From Methylobacterium sp. Leaf117 (GTDB lineage Bacteria; Pseudomonadota; Alphaproteobacteria; Rhizobiales; Beijerinckiaceae): a stretch of 64,000 nucleotides of DNA. The translations under genes and the position numbers were made by a program. Below are positions 42,842 through 51,750 of the stretch, one piece after another. Positions within the stretch are counted from its first letter, which is position 1. Every line of letters begins with the position of its first letter. Below the pieces are notes generated by a model. It made no database searches. It saw nothing but the letters and a program-made list of their open reading frames with translations, and had not been told where the DNA came from. The DNA is taken from assembly GCF_001422985.1 (NCBI RefSeq), contig NZ_LMNL01000036.1, positions 230,155 through 294,154 on the forward strand, given 5' to 3'.

Positions 42842-43699
42842 TTAGTGAGCCGCGTGTCCGACGCCGGCGCCCCAGACGTAGATGGACGCGAACAGGAACA
42901 GCCAAACGACATCGACGAAGTGCCAGTACCAGGCCGCAAACTCGAAGCCGAGGTGCTGACGGGTGGTGAACTGGCCGAGATAGACGCGATAGAGGCAGAT
43001 CGCGAGGAAGATCGTCCCGATGATGACGTGGAAGCCGTGGAAGCCCGTCGCCATGAAGAAGGTCGACGAGTAGATGCTGCCCGAGAAGCCGAAATGCGCG
43101 TGGGCGTACTCATAGGCCTGGCAGGCGGAGAACAGGACGCCGAGGGCGATCGTCAGCCAAAGGCCGTACTTCAGGCCCTTCCGGTCATCGTGCAACAGGG
43201 CATGGTGAGCCCAGGTGATGGTGGTGCCCGAGGTGAGCAGAATGAGCGTGTTCAGCAGCGGCAGGTGCCACGGATCGAAGGCTTCGATCCCCTTCGGCGG
43301 CCATGTGCCCCCGGTGAAGTCGACGCGCGAGGCCTGGATCGGATCGGCGGTGTAGAGGGCGGCCTCGAAATAGGCCCAGAACCAGGCGACGAAGAACATC
43401 ACCTCGGAGGCGATGAACATGATCATGCCGTAGCGATGGTGCAGCTGAACCACGCGGGTGTGATCGCCGGAATTGGCCTCGTGCACGACGTCTTTCCACC
43501 AGGCGAACATGGTGTAGAGCACGCCGAGTGTGCCTGCGCCGAAAATGTAGGGACCGGGGGTGAGCGTGCCGATCTGGAGGCTCTTCATCCAGAACACGGC
43601 GCCGAAGGCCATCAGGAAGCCCGAAAACGCGCCGATCAGCGGCCACGGACTCGGGGCCAGAATGTGGAAGTCGTGATTTTTGGCGTGCGCCTCGGCCAT
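42842..43699 (-). CDS. ctaE: cytochrome c oxidase subunit III
   Basis: 285 aa with seven predicted membrane helices and a HDFHILAPSPWPLIGAF start typical of alphaproteobacterial/mitochondrial subunit III. Diagnostic segments: ASEVMFFVAWFWAYFEA, WPPKGIEAFDPWHLPLLNT, TGFHGFHVIIGTIFL, and the end YWHFVDVVWLFLFASIYVWG. It is part of the aa3 terminal oxidase in the cytoplasmic membrane. It follows ctaG by 136 bp and precedes an intrinsic terminator. Confidence 0.96.
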   Translation of the reverse strand: MAEAHAKNHDFHILAPSPWPLIGAFSGFLMAFGAVFWMKSLQIGTLTPGPYIFGAGTLGVLYTMFAWWKDVVHEANSGDHTRVVQLHHRYGMIMFIASEVMFFVAWFWAYFEAALYTADPIQASRVDFTGGTWPPKGIEAFDPWHLPLLNTLILLTSGTTITWAHHALLHDDRKGLKYGLWLTIALGVLFSACQAYEYAHAHFGFSGSIYSSTFFMATGFHGFHVIIGTIFLAICLYRVYLGQFTTRQHLGFEFAAWYWHFVDVVWLFLFASIYVWGAGVGHAAH

Positions 43700-43835
43700 T
43701 GAACTGTTCTCCTACCCCCGACCGGAGGGCCGCTGCCGGCCCTCGATCCACTGAATGGCGATCTCGACCGGGTAGCCCCGGATTGTTGTGCCCCACCCTT
43801 AGCCAGGGTCGCGCGCTGTTGTCACGCTTGCGCGG

Positions 43836-44447
43836 TCAAAAATTCGACTTCGTCCCCGTGCCACCCGTTGTCGCAAGCGCGGCCGTAGGCTGGCCGTTCT
43901 TCGACGCGAAGTAGGTGTAGGACAGCGTCATCTCGGAAAGATGCGCCGTGTTCGAATCCTTGCGGACCTCGGGGTCGATGTAGAAGACCACCGGAAAGTC
44001 CATCGTCTCGCCGGGCTGAAGCGTCTGCTCGTTGAAGCAGAAGCACTGCACCTTGACGAAGAAACCGCCCATGAGGCCCGGCTGGACGTTGAAGGTCGCG
44101 ATTCCCGTCGACGGGGTGGATCCGGTATTCTTCACCCGGAAGAACACGGTCTTGGTTTCACCGAGGCGCGCCTCGACCTTCGGCGACTCGGCCTGGAAGC
44201 GCCACGGCAGGGTCGACGACACGTTGGTGTCGAAGCGAACCACCATGCTGTCGTTGATCGCGGCCGCGGTCGGCGCGAGGCCGGTACGGGGCGTGCCGTC
44301 GTAGCCGGTCGCCTTGCAGAACATGTCGTAGAGAGGCACCGACGCGAAGGCGAGACCGATCATGCCGAACGCGAAGCCGGCGCAGGCCACAGCCGTGATG
44401 CCGGCTCGGCGGCCGGGTCCGCGCGGCGGATGTCGGGGGTCGACCAT
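43836..44447 (-). CDS. ctaG: cytochrome c oxidase assembly protein CtaG/Cox11 (CuB insertion)
   Basis: 203 aa. One N-terminal membrane helix (ITAVACAGFAFGMIGLAFAS) with a short cytoplasmic head. The periplasmic Cox11 domain shows VPLYDMFCKATGYDGT, the copper motif CFCFNEQTLQPGE, and the late DFPVVFYIDPE. It delivers copper to the CuB site of subunit I. It begins 26 bp after the CoxF-like gene. Confidence 0.95.
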   Translation of the reverse strand: MVDPRHPPRGPGRRAGITAVACAGFAFGMIGLAFASVPLYDMFCKATGYDGTPRTGLAPTAAAINDSMVVRFDTNVSSTLPWRFQAESPKVEARLGETKTVFFRVKNTGSTPSTGIATFNVQPGLMGGFFVKVQCFCFNEQTLQPGETMDFPVVFYIDPEVRKDSNTAHLSEMTLSYTYFASKNGQPTAALATTGGTGTKSNF

Positions 44448-44473
44448 CAGAGGCGTCTCCGTGTGTGACGCGA

Positions 44474-44647
44474 TCAGATCGGACGGTTCAGGACCTGGGG
44501 CCCGAGCTTCGCGATCGTCAGCACGTAAAAGATGGTCACCAGCGCGAACAGGACGGCCGCGATCGCGATGGAGCGCTTGCGGCGGCGCTGTGCCTCCTCC
44601 GGCGTCAGGGGGCGGGGCGTACCGGGAAGGCCGGGTCGTTCGCTCAC
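44474..44647 (-). CDS. CoxF-like small membrane protein of the oxidase cluster
   Basis: 57-aa ORF from GTG 44647 whose start overlaps the ctaB stop in GTGA (4 nt). The sequence begins VSERPGLPGTPRPLTPEE, then a basic RRRKR patch, one membrane helix (SIAIAAVLFALVTIFYVLTIA) and a short tail, KLGPQVLNRPI. The size, position between ctaB and ctaG, and 'RRxRsxAiaxxLxxlvxlFYxxTi' pattern match the CoxF-type proteins found at this place in alphaproteobacteria. A role in oxidase assembly is presumed from context. Confidence 0.82.
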   Translation of the reverse strand: MSERPGLPGTPRPLTPEEAQRRRKRSIAIAAVLFALVTIFYVLTIAKLGPQVLNRPI

Positions 44648-45594
44648 AGGCTCACCGCGCGGAACAATCCAAGGCTCTGCTCGGCGAGGAGGGCTGCGAA
44701 CATGAGGAACAGGTGGAGGATCGAGAAGCCGAACATGCCCATGGCGGCCTTACGCTCGGGCTCGCCGTCACGGTTGCGGAACACGTGAAGGCTGAAGGCG
44801 AGCATGCCCAGGCCCCCGAGGAAGGCGGTGACCGCGTAGAGCCATCCGCCGAAGCCGAGGGCGACCGGGGCGAGGCCGAGGGGGAACAGGACGGCCGAGT
44901 AGGCGATGATCTGGCGCCGGGTCGAGTCCGGGCCGGCCACGTTCGGCATCATCGGGATGCCGGCCTTGGCGTAGTCGGCGGACTTGATCAGCGCGAGCGC
45001 CCAGAAATGCGGCGGAGTCCAGATGAAGATGATCAGGAACAGCACCAGCGATTCGATGCCGATCGTGCCGGTGACGGCGGCCTGGCCGACCATCGGGGGG
45101 AGGGCGCCGGCGGCGCCGCCGATGACGATGTTCTGCGGCGTGGCCCGCTTCAGCCACATCGAATAGACGACCGCATAGAACACGATGGTGAAGGCGAGGA
45201 GCCCAGCCGCGAGCCAGTTCGACGCAAGTCCCAGCACCAGCACCGAACCCACCGACAGGACGATGCCGAACGTCAACGCCTCGTCGGGACGAATCCGGCC
45301 GTCCGGGATCGGGCGCTTGGCCGTGCGGGTCATGACCGCATCGATGTCGGCGTCCCACCACATATTGAGGCAGCCGGAAGCGCCAGCGCCGACCGCGATC
45401 ATCAGGAGCGAGATCGATCCGACGACGGGCTGGATGTGGACGTTCGAGACCACCATGCCGACCAGCGCCGTGAAGATGACGAGCACCATCACGCGGGGCT
45501 TGAGCAGGGCGAAGAAGTCCGAAACTTCGCCGCCCACCGGCGACAGAACTTGCGGCTCGGCGCCAGCGGATAGGCTGTTCGACAGGCTCGTCAT
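44644..45594 (-). CDS. ctaB: protoheme IX farnesyltransferase (heme O synthase)
   Basis: 316 aa from ATG 45594; the frame is open further upstream without homology. It is a UbiA-superfamily prenyltransferase with about nine membrane helices. The first aspartate-rich motif is NMWWDADIDAVMTRT, followed by KRPIPDGRI; the second region is TPPHFWALALIKSADYAKAG (HFWALA is specific to heme O synthase). It converts heme b to heme o for the oxidase. It is 165 bp downstream of ctaD and overlaps the CoxF-like gene. Confidence 0.96.
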   Translation of the reverse strand: MTSLSNSLSAGAEPQVLSPVGGEVSDFFALLKPRVMVLVIFTALVGMVVSNVHIQPVVGSISLLMIAVGAGASGCLNMWWDADIDAVMTRTAKRPIPDGRIRPDEALTFGIVLSVGSVLVLGLASNWLAAGLLAFTIVFYAVVYSMWLKRATPQNIVIGGAAGALPPMVGQAAVTGTIGIESLVLFLIIFIWTPPHFWALALIKSADYAKAGIPMMPNVAGPDSTRRQIIAYSAVLFPLGLAPVALGFGGWLYAVTAFLGGLGMLAFSLHVFRNRDGEPERKAAMGMFGFSILHLFLMFAALLAEQSLGLFRAVSL

Positions 45595-45759
45595 GGGTAC
45601 CTGAAAGGGTTTCGTGCTCGGGGGGGCTTCGGATCGCGCCGTCTGGCGCCGCCCTTTGCGGGAGGTCACGGTCTCGTTCGATGGAGCGAGATCGGGGTCT
45701 CCGGGAAAGAGCGAGGACCGCTCGCGCGGCCCTCGCAATCCTTGAAGCGACTTCGTGTC

Positions 45760-47391
45760 TTAGTGGTGGCCCGGCTCGTCGATGATCCGGGGAAGGGTCT
45801 CGAACTGGTGGAAGGGCGGGGGAGAAGACAGCGTCCACTCCAGGGTCGTCGCACCCTCGCCCCACGGATTGTCGGCGGCGCGCTTGCTCGAACGGAGCGC
45901 CAGAACGACGCCGATGAAGAACACCACCATGCCGAGCGCGAAGATGTGCCCGCCCCAGGTGGAGACCTTGTGCCAGCCGGCGAACGCCTCCGGGTAGTCG
46001 GCGTAGCGGCGCGGCATCCCGGCGAGGCCGAGGAAGTGCATCGGGAAGAACAGGACGTTCGCGCCGATGAAGGCGAGCCAGAAGTGCAGCTTGCCGGCCC
46101 ACTCGGGGATGATGTGCCCGGTCATCTTCGGGAACCAGTAGTAGACACCGGCGAAGATGATGAACACGGCACCGAGCGAGAGCACGTAGTGGAAGTGCGC
46201 CACGACGTAATAGGTGTCGTGCAGGTACTTATCGACTGCGGAGTTCGCCAGCACCACGCCGGTGACACCACCGACCGTGAAGAGGAAGATGAAGCCGACC
46301 GCCCAGTGCATCGCGGCCGTGAAGCGGATCGAGCCGCCCCACATCGTGGCGATCCACGAGAAGATCTTCACACCCGTCGGCACCGCGATCACCATGGTGG
46401 CGAAGACGAAGTACGACTGCGTCTGGAGGCTCAGACCGACCGTGTACATGTGGTGCGCCCACACGACGAAGCCGACGACGCCGATGGCGACCATGGCGTA
46501 CGCCATGGCCAGGTAACCGAACACAGGCTTACGCGAGAAGGTCGAGATGATGTGGGAGACGATGCCGAAGGCCGGCAGGATCATGATGTACACTTCGGGG
46601 TGACCGAAGAACCAGAACAGGTGCTGGTAGAGGATCGGGTCGCCACCGCCGGCCGGATCGAAGAACGTCGTGCCGAAGTTGCGGTCGGTGAGCAGCATCG
46701 TGATCGCGCCGGCAAGGACCGGGAGCGAGAGGAGCAGCAGGAAGGCGGTGACCAGCATCGACCAAGCGAAGAGCGGCATCTTGTGCAGCGTCATGCCCGG
46801 CGCGCGCATGTTCAGGATGGTGGTGATGAAGTTGATCGCGCCGAGGATCGAGCCGGCACCCGAGAGGTGCAGCGCGAAGATCGCGAAGTCGACCGACGGT
46901 CCCGGGTGGCCCGAGGTCGACAGGGGCGGGTAGACGGTCCAGCCGGTGCCGGCGCCGTTCGCGCCGGGCGCACCCTCGACGAAGAGCGAGCAGACGAGGC
47001 TCAGAAAGCCCGCCACCGTCAGCCAGAACGACACGTTGTTCATGCGCGGGAACGCCATGTCGGGCGCGCCGATCATGAGGGGCACGAACCAGTTGCCGAA
47101 GCCGCCGATCAGCGCGGGCATCACCATGAAGAACACCATGATGAGGCCGTGGCCGGTCACGAACACGTTGTAGGTGCCTGGATTGGCGAAGTACTGCAGG
47201 CCCGGCTCTTCCATCTCCATCCGGATACCGAACGAGAGGAACGCGCCCATGATGCCCGCGCAGAAGGCGAACAGCAGGTAGAGGGTGCCGATGTCCTTGT
47301 GGTTCGTCGACAGGAACCAGCGAGAGAAGAAGGACGGCATGTGGTGGTCGTGGGCATCGTGGTGCCCCGTATGTGCAGCGGCATTCGCCAT
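45760..47391 (-). CDS. ctaD: cytochrome c oxidase subunit I
   Basis: 543 aa, 12 membrane helices. It has WFLSTNHKDIGTLYL at the start, GLIMVFFMVMPALIGGFGNW (heme ligand region), and WFFGHPEVYIMILPAFGIVSH with the CuB histidine-tyrosine crosslink pair. HHMYTVGL and the DTYYVVAHFHYVLSLGAVF histidines ligate heme a, heme a3 and CuB. This is the catalytic core of the aa3 oxidase. It follows ctaC by 88 bp. Confidence 0.97.
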   Translation of the reverse strand: MANAAAHTGHHDAHDHHMPSFFSRWFLSTNHKDIGTLYLLFAFCAGIMGAFLSFGIRMEMEEPGLQYFANPGTYNVFVTGHGLIMVFFMVMPALIGGFGNWFVPLMIGAPDMAFPRMNNVSFWLTVAGFLSLVCSLFVEGAPGANGAGTGWTVYPPLSTSGHPGPSVDFAIFALHLSGAGSILGAINFITTILNMRAPGMTLHKMPLFAWSMLVTAFLLLLSLPVLAGAITMLLTDRNFGTTFFDPAGGGDPILYQHLFWFFGHPEVYIMILPAFGIVSHIISTFSRKPVFGYLAMAYAMVAIGVVGFVVWAHHMYTVGLSLQTQSYFVFATMVIAVPTGVKIFSWIATMWGGSIRFTAAMHWAVGFIFLFTVGGVTGVVLANSAVDKYLHDTYYVVAHFHYVLSLGAVFIIFAGVYYWFPKMTGHIIPEWAGKLHFWLAFIGANVLFFPMHFLGLAGMPRRYADYPEAFAGWHKVSTWGGHIFALGMVVFFIGVVLALRSSKRAADNPWGEGATTLEWTLSSPPPFHQFETLPRIIDEPGHH

Positions 47392-47479
47392 GGATTGCAG
47401 ACCTTAGTCCAGGTTTCTCGTGATCATCTCGAAGGAAGCGCCGGGCGCCGCTCAGGGCCCGGCCGCGCGGTCCGCGCCC

Positions 47480-48319
47480 TTACCGGGCGTCGGCGAACTT
47501 GGAAGGGTCGTCGATACGGGCGAACTTCGTCTTACCCTCGGCAAGCCACTTGGCGTAGGCCTCCTCGCTGACGACCTGGACGGTGATCGGCATGTAGGCA
47601 TGACGCGCGCCACACAGCTCCGAGCACTGACCGTGATAGGTACCCTCGCGCTCGGCCTTGAACCAGAACTGGTTCAGGCGGCCCGGGATGGCGTCGATCT
47701 TGAAGCCGAAGGACGGCATCGCCCAGGAATGCATCACGTCGGCGGCGGTGACCTGGATCTTCACGATCTTGTTCACCGGGACGACCATGTCGTTGTCGGT
47801 GCCGAGAAGCTTCGGCTGCTTGTCCTCGTCGAGGTTGGCGTCGAAGGTGAAGCCGCCACCGTTCTCCACGGCGGGGTACTCGTAGGACCAGTACCAGGCA
47901 TGGCCGATGACCTTCACCAGGACGTCGGCCTTCGGATCGGAAAGCTGGGTGCGGAGCAGGCGGAACGACGGGATCGCCACGGCCACGAGGATGAGCACCG
48001 GAACGATGGTCCAGGCCACTTCGATCATGGTGTTGTGGGTGGTTTTCGAGGGCGTCGGGTTGGCCTTCTCGCTGAACCGGAAGACGCAGTAGAGAAGCAG
48101 CCCGAGCACGAAGAGCGAGATGCCGAACGACAGCCAGTGCATGCCGTGCTCGAACGAATGGATGTCCCGTGCGTTCTCGGTGACGGCGACCTGACGGTCC
48201 ATCTGCCACGGAACCGGCTGGCCGATGCCGGCAGCGAGCGAAGACGACGTAGAAACGAGGAACGCGCCGAGCGCGGCAAGCCCCCATGATGTCCGGTGTT
48301 GCGCCTGCGACGTCCGCAT
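47480..48319 (-). CDS. ctaC: cytochrome c oxidase subunit II
   Basis: 279 aa from ATG 48319, with GAGAGG just upstream. A signal peptide (LAALGAFLVSTSSSLAAG) and two membrane helices precede a periplasmic cupredoxin domain. The CuA ligands are in VMHSWAMPSFG and HGQCSELCGARHAYMP (two Cys, His, Met, and Glu between the cysteines). It accepts electrons from cytochrome c. It is the first gene of the oxidase cluster, divergent from the LysR gene. Confidence 0.96.
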   Translation of the reverse strand: MRTSQAQHRTSWGLAALGAFLVSTSSSLAAGIGQPVPWQMDRQVAVTENARDIHSFEHGMHWLSFGISLFVLGLLLYCVFRFSEKANPTPSKTTHNTMIEVAWTIVPVLILVAVAIPSFRLLRTQLSDPKADVLVKVIGHAWYWSYEYPAVENGGGFTFDANLDEDKQPKLLGTDNDMVVPVNKIVKIQVTAADVMHSWAMPSFGFKIDAIPGRLNQFWFKAEREGTYHGQCSELCGARHAYMPITVQVVSEEAYAKWLAEGKTKFARIDDPSKFADAR

Positions 48320-48633
48320 GTGCCTCTCTTGGCTCCCCGTGATAATGATCGCCGATGCCGCGCGTCTTGCTGGGTTTGGTCTAAATCGCAAGTGCATTTC
48401 GCGGATCGCGGGCCGTTCGCGGGTTTGAGCCCACGTCTGGCCGATTGGCGTGTCAGACCACAAGGCCGGGAGGTGTGCAACCGCAACAGCGTCGCATCAC
48501 ACGGCTTCTTGGACGCGACCTGCCGGTTTTCCCATCGCTCTGCGGTCGCATTGCCGATGATTCAGAGTGATGCCGTGGATGGCCGCGGAGATGCTACAGG
48601 CTCCCGGCTCGCGTGGTGAGGTGAGGTTTTCGC
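48320..48633. other. divergent promoter region, ctaC / lysR
   Basis: 314 bp between ctaC (-) and the LysR gene (+). It must hold the promoter of the oxidase cluster and that of the regulator. No FNR-type TTGAT-N4-ATCAA box, EcfG box or credible small gene was seen. Confidence 0.5.
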
Positions 48634-49542
48634 GTGATCGACCGGTTGGAGTTCATCCTCGCCCTGGCGCGCGAACGTCACTTCGGACGAGCGGCCCAGG
48701 TCTGCAACGTGTCGCAGCAGACCCTGTCGGCCGGCGTCAAGCAGCTCGAGGAACGACTGGGCGTGCTCCTCGTGCAGCGCGGCTCCCGCTTCCAGGGGTT
48801 CACGCCGGAGGGCGAGCGGGTTCTCGAATGGGCACGCCGCATCGTCGGCGATGCCCGCGCCATGCGGGAGGAGGTCACGAGCCTGCGCCGTGGCCTGTCG
48901 GGAAATCTCCGGCTCGCCGCGATCCCGACCGCGACCCCCATCGTGGCCGCGTTGACGACGCCGTTCCGGGCCCGCCATCCGAACGTACGCTTCTCCGTGC
49001 AATCGACGACGTCCGGCGAGATCGGGCGCCTCATCGCCGACCTCGAGATCGATGCGGGCATCACCTACCTGGAGAACGAGCCGCTCGGCCGGTTGACTGC
49101 GGTCCCGCTCTACCGGGAGCGCTATCGTCTACTGACGGCCGTCGACGGCACCTTCGGGTCGCGGGACACCGTCACCTGGGACGAAGTCGCGAGCCTGCCG
49201 CTCTGCCTGCTGACGCCGGACATGCAGAACCGCCGCATCATCGACCGGCAATTGCTGAAGGCCGGGACGGAATCTGCGCCTTTGCTCGAATCCAATTCGA
49301 TGATCGTCCTCCTGACCCACGTTCGTACGGCCAAATGGGCGAGCATCATGCCGGCGGTTCTCGCGGATACCTTCCGGCTGAGCGACCGCGTCCGGGCGGT
49401 GCCGATCGTCGACCCGGATGTGAGCCACCTCGTCGGCCTTGTCGTCCCTGAGCGCGAGCCGATGACGCCGCTCTGCGCCGGCCTCATCGTGGAAGCCAGG
49501 AACGCGGCGACCGGCATCGAGCAGATGATCGACGACCTCTAG
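48634..49542 (+). CDS. LysR-family regulator adjacent to the formate dehydrogenase operon
   Basis: 302 aa from GTG 48634 (GAGGT 8 nt upstream). The N-terminal winged helix-turn-helix reads FGRAAQVCNVSQQTLSAGVKQLEERLG. The effector-binding LysR_substrate domain begins near residue 90 (GNLRLAAIPTATPIVAAL). It is encoded 165 bp upstream of fdsG in the same direction, the place of FdsR-type regulators in formate dehydrogenase operons. It therefore probably controls fdsGBA-fdhD-fdsD; the ligand is unknown. Confidence 0.88.
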   Translation: MIDRLEFILALARERHFGRAAQVCNVSQQTLSAGVKQLEERLGVLLVQRGSRFQGFTPEGERVLEWARRIVGDARAMREEVTSLRRGLSGNLRLAAIPTATPIVAALTTPFRARHPNVRFSVQSTTSGEIGRLIADLEIDAGITYLENEPLGRLTAVPLYRERYRLLTAVDGTFGSRDTVTWDEVASLPLCLLTPDMQNRRIIDRQLLKAGTESAPLLESNSMIVLLTHVRTAKWASIMPAVLADTFRLSDRVRAVPIVDPDVSHLVGLVVPEREPMTPLCAGLIVEARNAATGIEQMIDDL

Positions 49543-49707
49543 AAAAATTTGAGACGACTCGCAAAACTTTTCAGTCGCTATGAATTTTTGCGTTGCAGCA
49601 TCGGCTTTTGACAAAAAATCGTTGTCGGCCGACCGAACAGGGCGATTGATCCTCGGGTGGCGATATACCACCTTGGAACCAGAACAAGATAAGTCTGGGT
49701 AGGAACA
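49543..49707 (+). promoter_or_regulatory. AT-rich promoter region of the fds operon
   Basis: 165 bp of markedly AT-rich sequence (AAAAATTTG, GAATTTTTGCG, TTTTGACAAAAAATC) in an otherwise GC-rich window. A TTGACA hexamer is at 49608-49613, with no good TATAAT at 17 nt. The composition and the adjacent LysR gene suggest a bent, LysR-controlled promoter. AGGA stands 5 nt before the fdsG ATG. Confidence 0.55.
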
Positions 49708-50181
49708 ATGGTGCCGAACGAGCCCTGGAGCGAGCCCCGCGCCGCCGGGATCATCGCCGAACATGTCCACCTCGAGGGTGCGACGCTCCCCATCCTGCAC
49801 GCTCTGCAGGAAACTTTCGGCTACGTCGACGAAGGGGCGGTTCCGCTGATCGCGGACGCCTTGAATCTGTCGCGCGCCGAAGTCCACGGCTGCATCACCT
49901 TCTATCATGATTTCCGCAGAGCGCCGGCCGGGCGGCACCAGGTGAAGCTGTGTCGGGCCGAAGCCTGCCAGGCGATGGGATCGGACGCGCTGCACGCGGA
50001 GATTCTCGGACGGCTCGGGATCGACTGGCACGGGACCACCCCGGACGGACAGATCACCGTCGAGCCGGTCTACTGCCTCGGCCTCTGCGCCAACGGTCCG
50101 GGCGCTTTGGTCGACGATGAGCCGGTCGCCCGGCTGACGGCCGATTCCCTCGAAGCTGCTCTCACGGAGGTGAAGTCGTGA
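49708..50181 (+). CDS. fdsG: NAD-dependent formate dehydrogenase gamma subunit (NuoE-like)
   Basis: 157 aa, thioredoxin-like 2Fe-2S protein of the NuoE family. The four ligands are visible: Cys82 and Cys87 (LCRAEACQAM), Cys123 and Cys127 (YCLGLCANGP). It forms the NADH-dehydrogenase module with FdsB. Its end overlaps the fdsB GTG by 4 nt (50178-50181). In Methylobacterium nomenclature this corresponds to an fdh2C-type subunit. Confidence 0.95.
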   Translation: MVPNEPWSEPRAAGIIAEHVHLEGATLPILHALQETFGYVDEGAVPLIADALNLSRAEVHGCITFYHDFRRAPAGRHQVKLCRAEACQAMGSDALHAEILGRLGIDWHGTTPDGQITVEPVYCLGLCANGPGALVDDEPVARLTADSLEAALTEVKS

Positions 50182-51737
50182 GCATCACGATCTACGTTCC
50201 GCGGGATGCGGTCGCGCTCGGTCTGGGCGCCAATCGGGTCGCGCGCGCGATCTTCGCCGGCGCCGAACGCCGCGGCCTCGACGTCACCATCGTGCGGACC
50301 GGCTCGCGCGGGCTGCTCTGGCTCGAGCCGATGGTCGAAGTCGCGACCGACGAGGGCCGGATCGCCTACGGGCCGGTCACGGTCTCCGATGTCGACGCTC
50401 TGCTGGATGCCGGAATGGCGACCGGCGGCGACCATGCGCTTCGCCTGGGCGACCCGGAGAAGATCCCTTATCTGGCCCGCCAGCATCGTCTCACCTTCCA
50501 GCGCTGCGGCGTGGTCGATCCGGTTTCGGTCGACGACTATCGGGCGCATGGCGGTTACAAGGGCCTGGAAGCCGCGCTGAAGCTCGATGCGGCCGGCATC
50601 GTCGCCGAGGTGCGGGAATCCGGTTTGCGCGGACGCGGCGGCGCGGGCTTCCCCGCCGGCATCAAGTGGAACACGGTGATGCTGGCGCAATCGCACCAGA
50701 AATACGTGGTCTGCAACGCCGACGAGGGCGATTCCGGCACATTCGCGGACCGCATGATGATGGAGGGCGATCCCTTCAATCTCATCGAGGGCATGACCAT
50801 CGCGGGGATCGCGACCGGGGCCACCCGCGGCTATATCTATCTGCGCTCCGAGTATCCCCAGGCCTTCGCGACCCTCAAGGAGGCGATCGCCAACGGGATC
50901 AAGGCCGGATTCCTGGGCGACAACGTCATGAACTCGGGAAAGGCCTTCCACCTGGAAGTCCGTCTCGGGGCGGGGGCCTATATCTGCGGGGAGGAGACGT
51001 CGCTGCTGGAGAGCCTGGAAGGCCGTCGCGGCATCGTCCGCGCCAAGCCGCCCATTCCGGCTCTGAAGGGCTTTCTTGGCCAGCCGACCCTCGTAAACAA
51101 CGTGATGACCTTCACGGCGGTGCCCTACATCCTGGAGCACGGCGCCAAGGCCTATGCGGAGTACGGCATGGGCCGCTCCCTCGGCACGCTTGCGATCCAG
51201 CTCGCCGGCAACATCAAGCATGGCGGCCTGATCGAGTACGCGTTCGGCATCACGCTGCGTGAGATCATCGAGGATTTCGGCGGCGGTACGCAGAGCGGCC
51301 GTCCGGTCCGCGCCGTGCAGGTCGGTGGCCCGCTCGGGGCCTACTTCCCCGACCACCTGCTCGACACGCCGCTCGATTACGAGGCGATGGCGGCGAACAA
51401 GGGCCTCGTCGGACACGGCGGCATCGTGGTGTTCGACGACACCGTGGACATGGCCAAGCAGGCCCGCTTCGCCTTCGAGTTCTGCGCGGTCGAATCGTGC
51501 GGCAAGTGCACGCCCTGCCGCATCGGCGCGACCCGCGGCGTCGAGACCATGGACAAGGTCATCGCCGGAATCCGGCCGACCGAGAACCTCGCCGTGGTCG
51601 CCGACCTCTGCGACGTGATGACCGACGGTTCGCTGTGCGCCATGGGCGGCCTGACGCCGATGCCCGTCATGAGCGCGATCACCCACTTCCCCGAGGATTT
51701 CCAGCAGCGCGGACCGATGTCCGTCGCCGCCGAATAA
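50178..51737 (+). CDS. fdsB: formate dehydrogenase beta subunit (NuoF-like, FMN/NAD)
   Basis: 519 aa. An N-terminal thioredoxin-like domain (about 1-110) precedes the NuoF core. It has the NADH/FMN sites GRGGAGFPAGIKWNTV and CNADEGDSGTFADRMMM, the loop GAGAYICGEETSLLESLEG, and the 4Fe-4S ligands in ESCGKCTPCRIGATRG. It passes electrons from the alpha subunit to NAD+. GTG start inside the fdsG stop; fdsA follows after 13 bp. Confidence 0.96.
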   Translation: MSITIYVPRDAVALGLGANRVARAIFAGAERRGLDVTIVRTGSRGLLWLEPMVEVATDEGRIAYGPVTVSDVDALLDAGMATGGDHALRLGDPEKIPYLARQHRLTFQRCGVVDPVSVDDYRAHGGYKGLEAALKLDAAGIVAEVRESGLRGRGGAGFPAGIKWNTVMLAQSHQKYVVCNADEGDSGTFADRMMMEGDPFNLIEGMTIAGIATGATRGYIYLRSEYPQAFATLKEAIANGIKAGFLGDNVMNSGKAFHLEVRLGAGAYICGEETSLLESLEGRRGIVRAKPPIPALKGFLGQPTLVNNVMTFTAVPYILEHGAKAYAEYGMGRSLGTLAIQLAGNIKHGGLIEYAFGITLREIIEDFGGGTQSGRPVRAVQVGGPLGAYFPDHLLDTPLDYEAMAANKGLVGHGGIVVFDDTVDMAKQARFAFEFCAVESCGKCTPCRIGATRGVETMDKVIAGIRPTENLAVVADLCDVMTDGSLCAMGGLTPMPVMSAITHFPEDFQQRGPMSVAAE

Positions 51738-51750
51738 GGAGGCGCGATCC

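Noticed and set aside
45742..47571. 609-codon plus-strand frame opposite ctaD
   Set aside because: Charged low-complexity shadow of cytochrome oxidase subunit I; no ribosome site or family.
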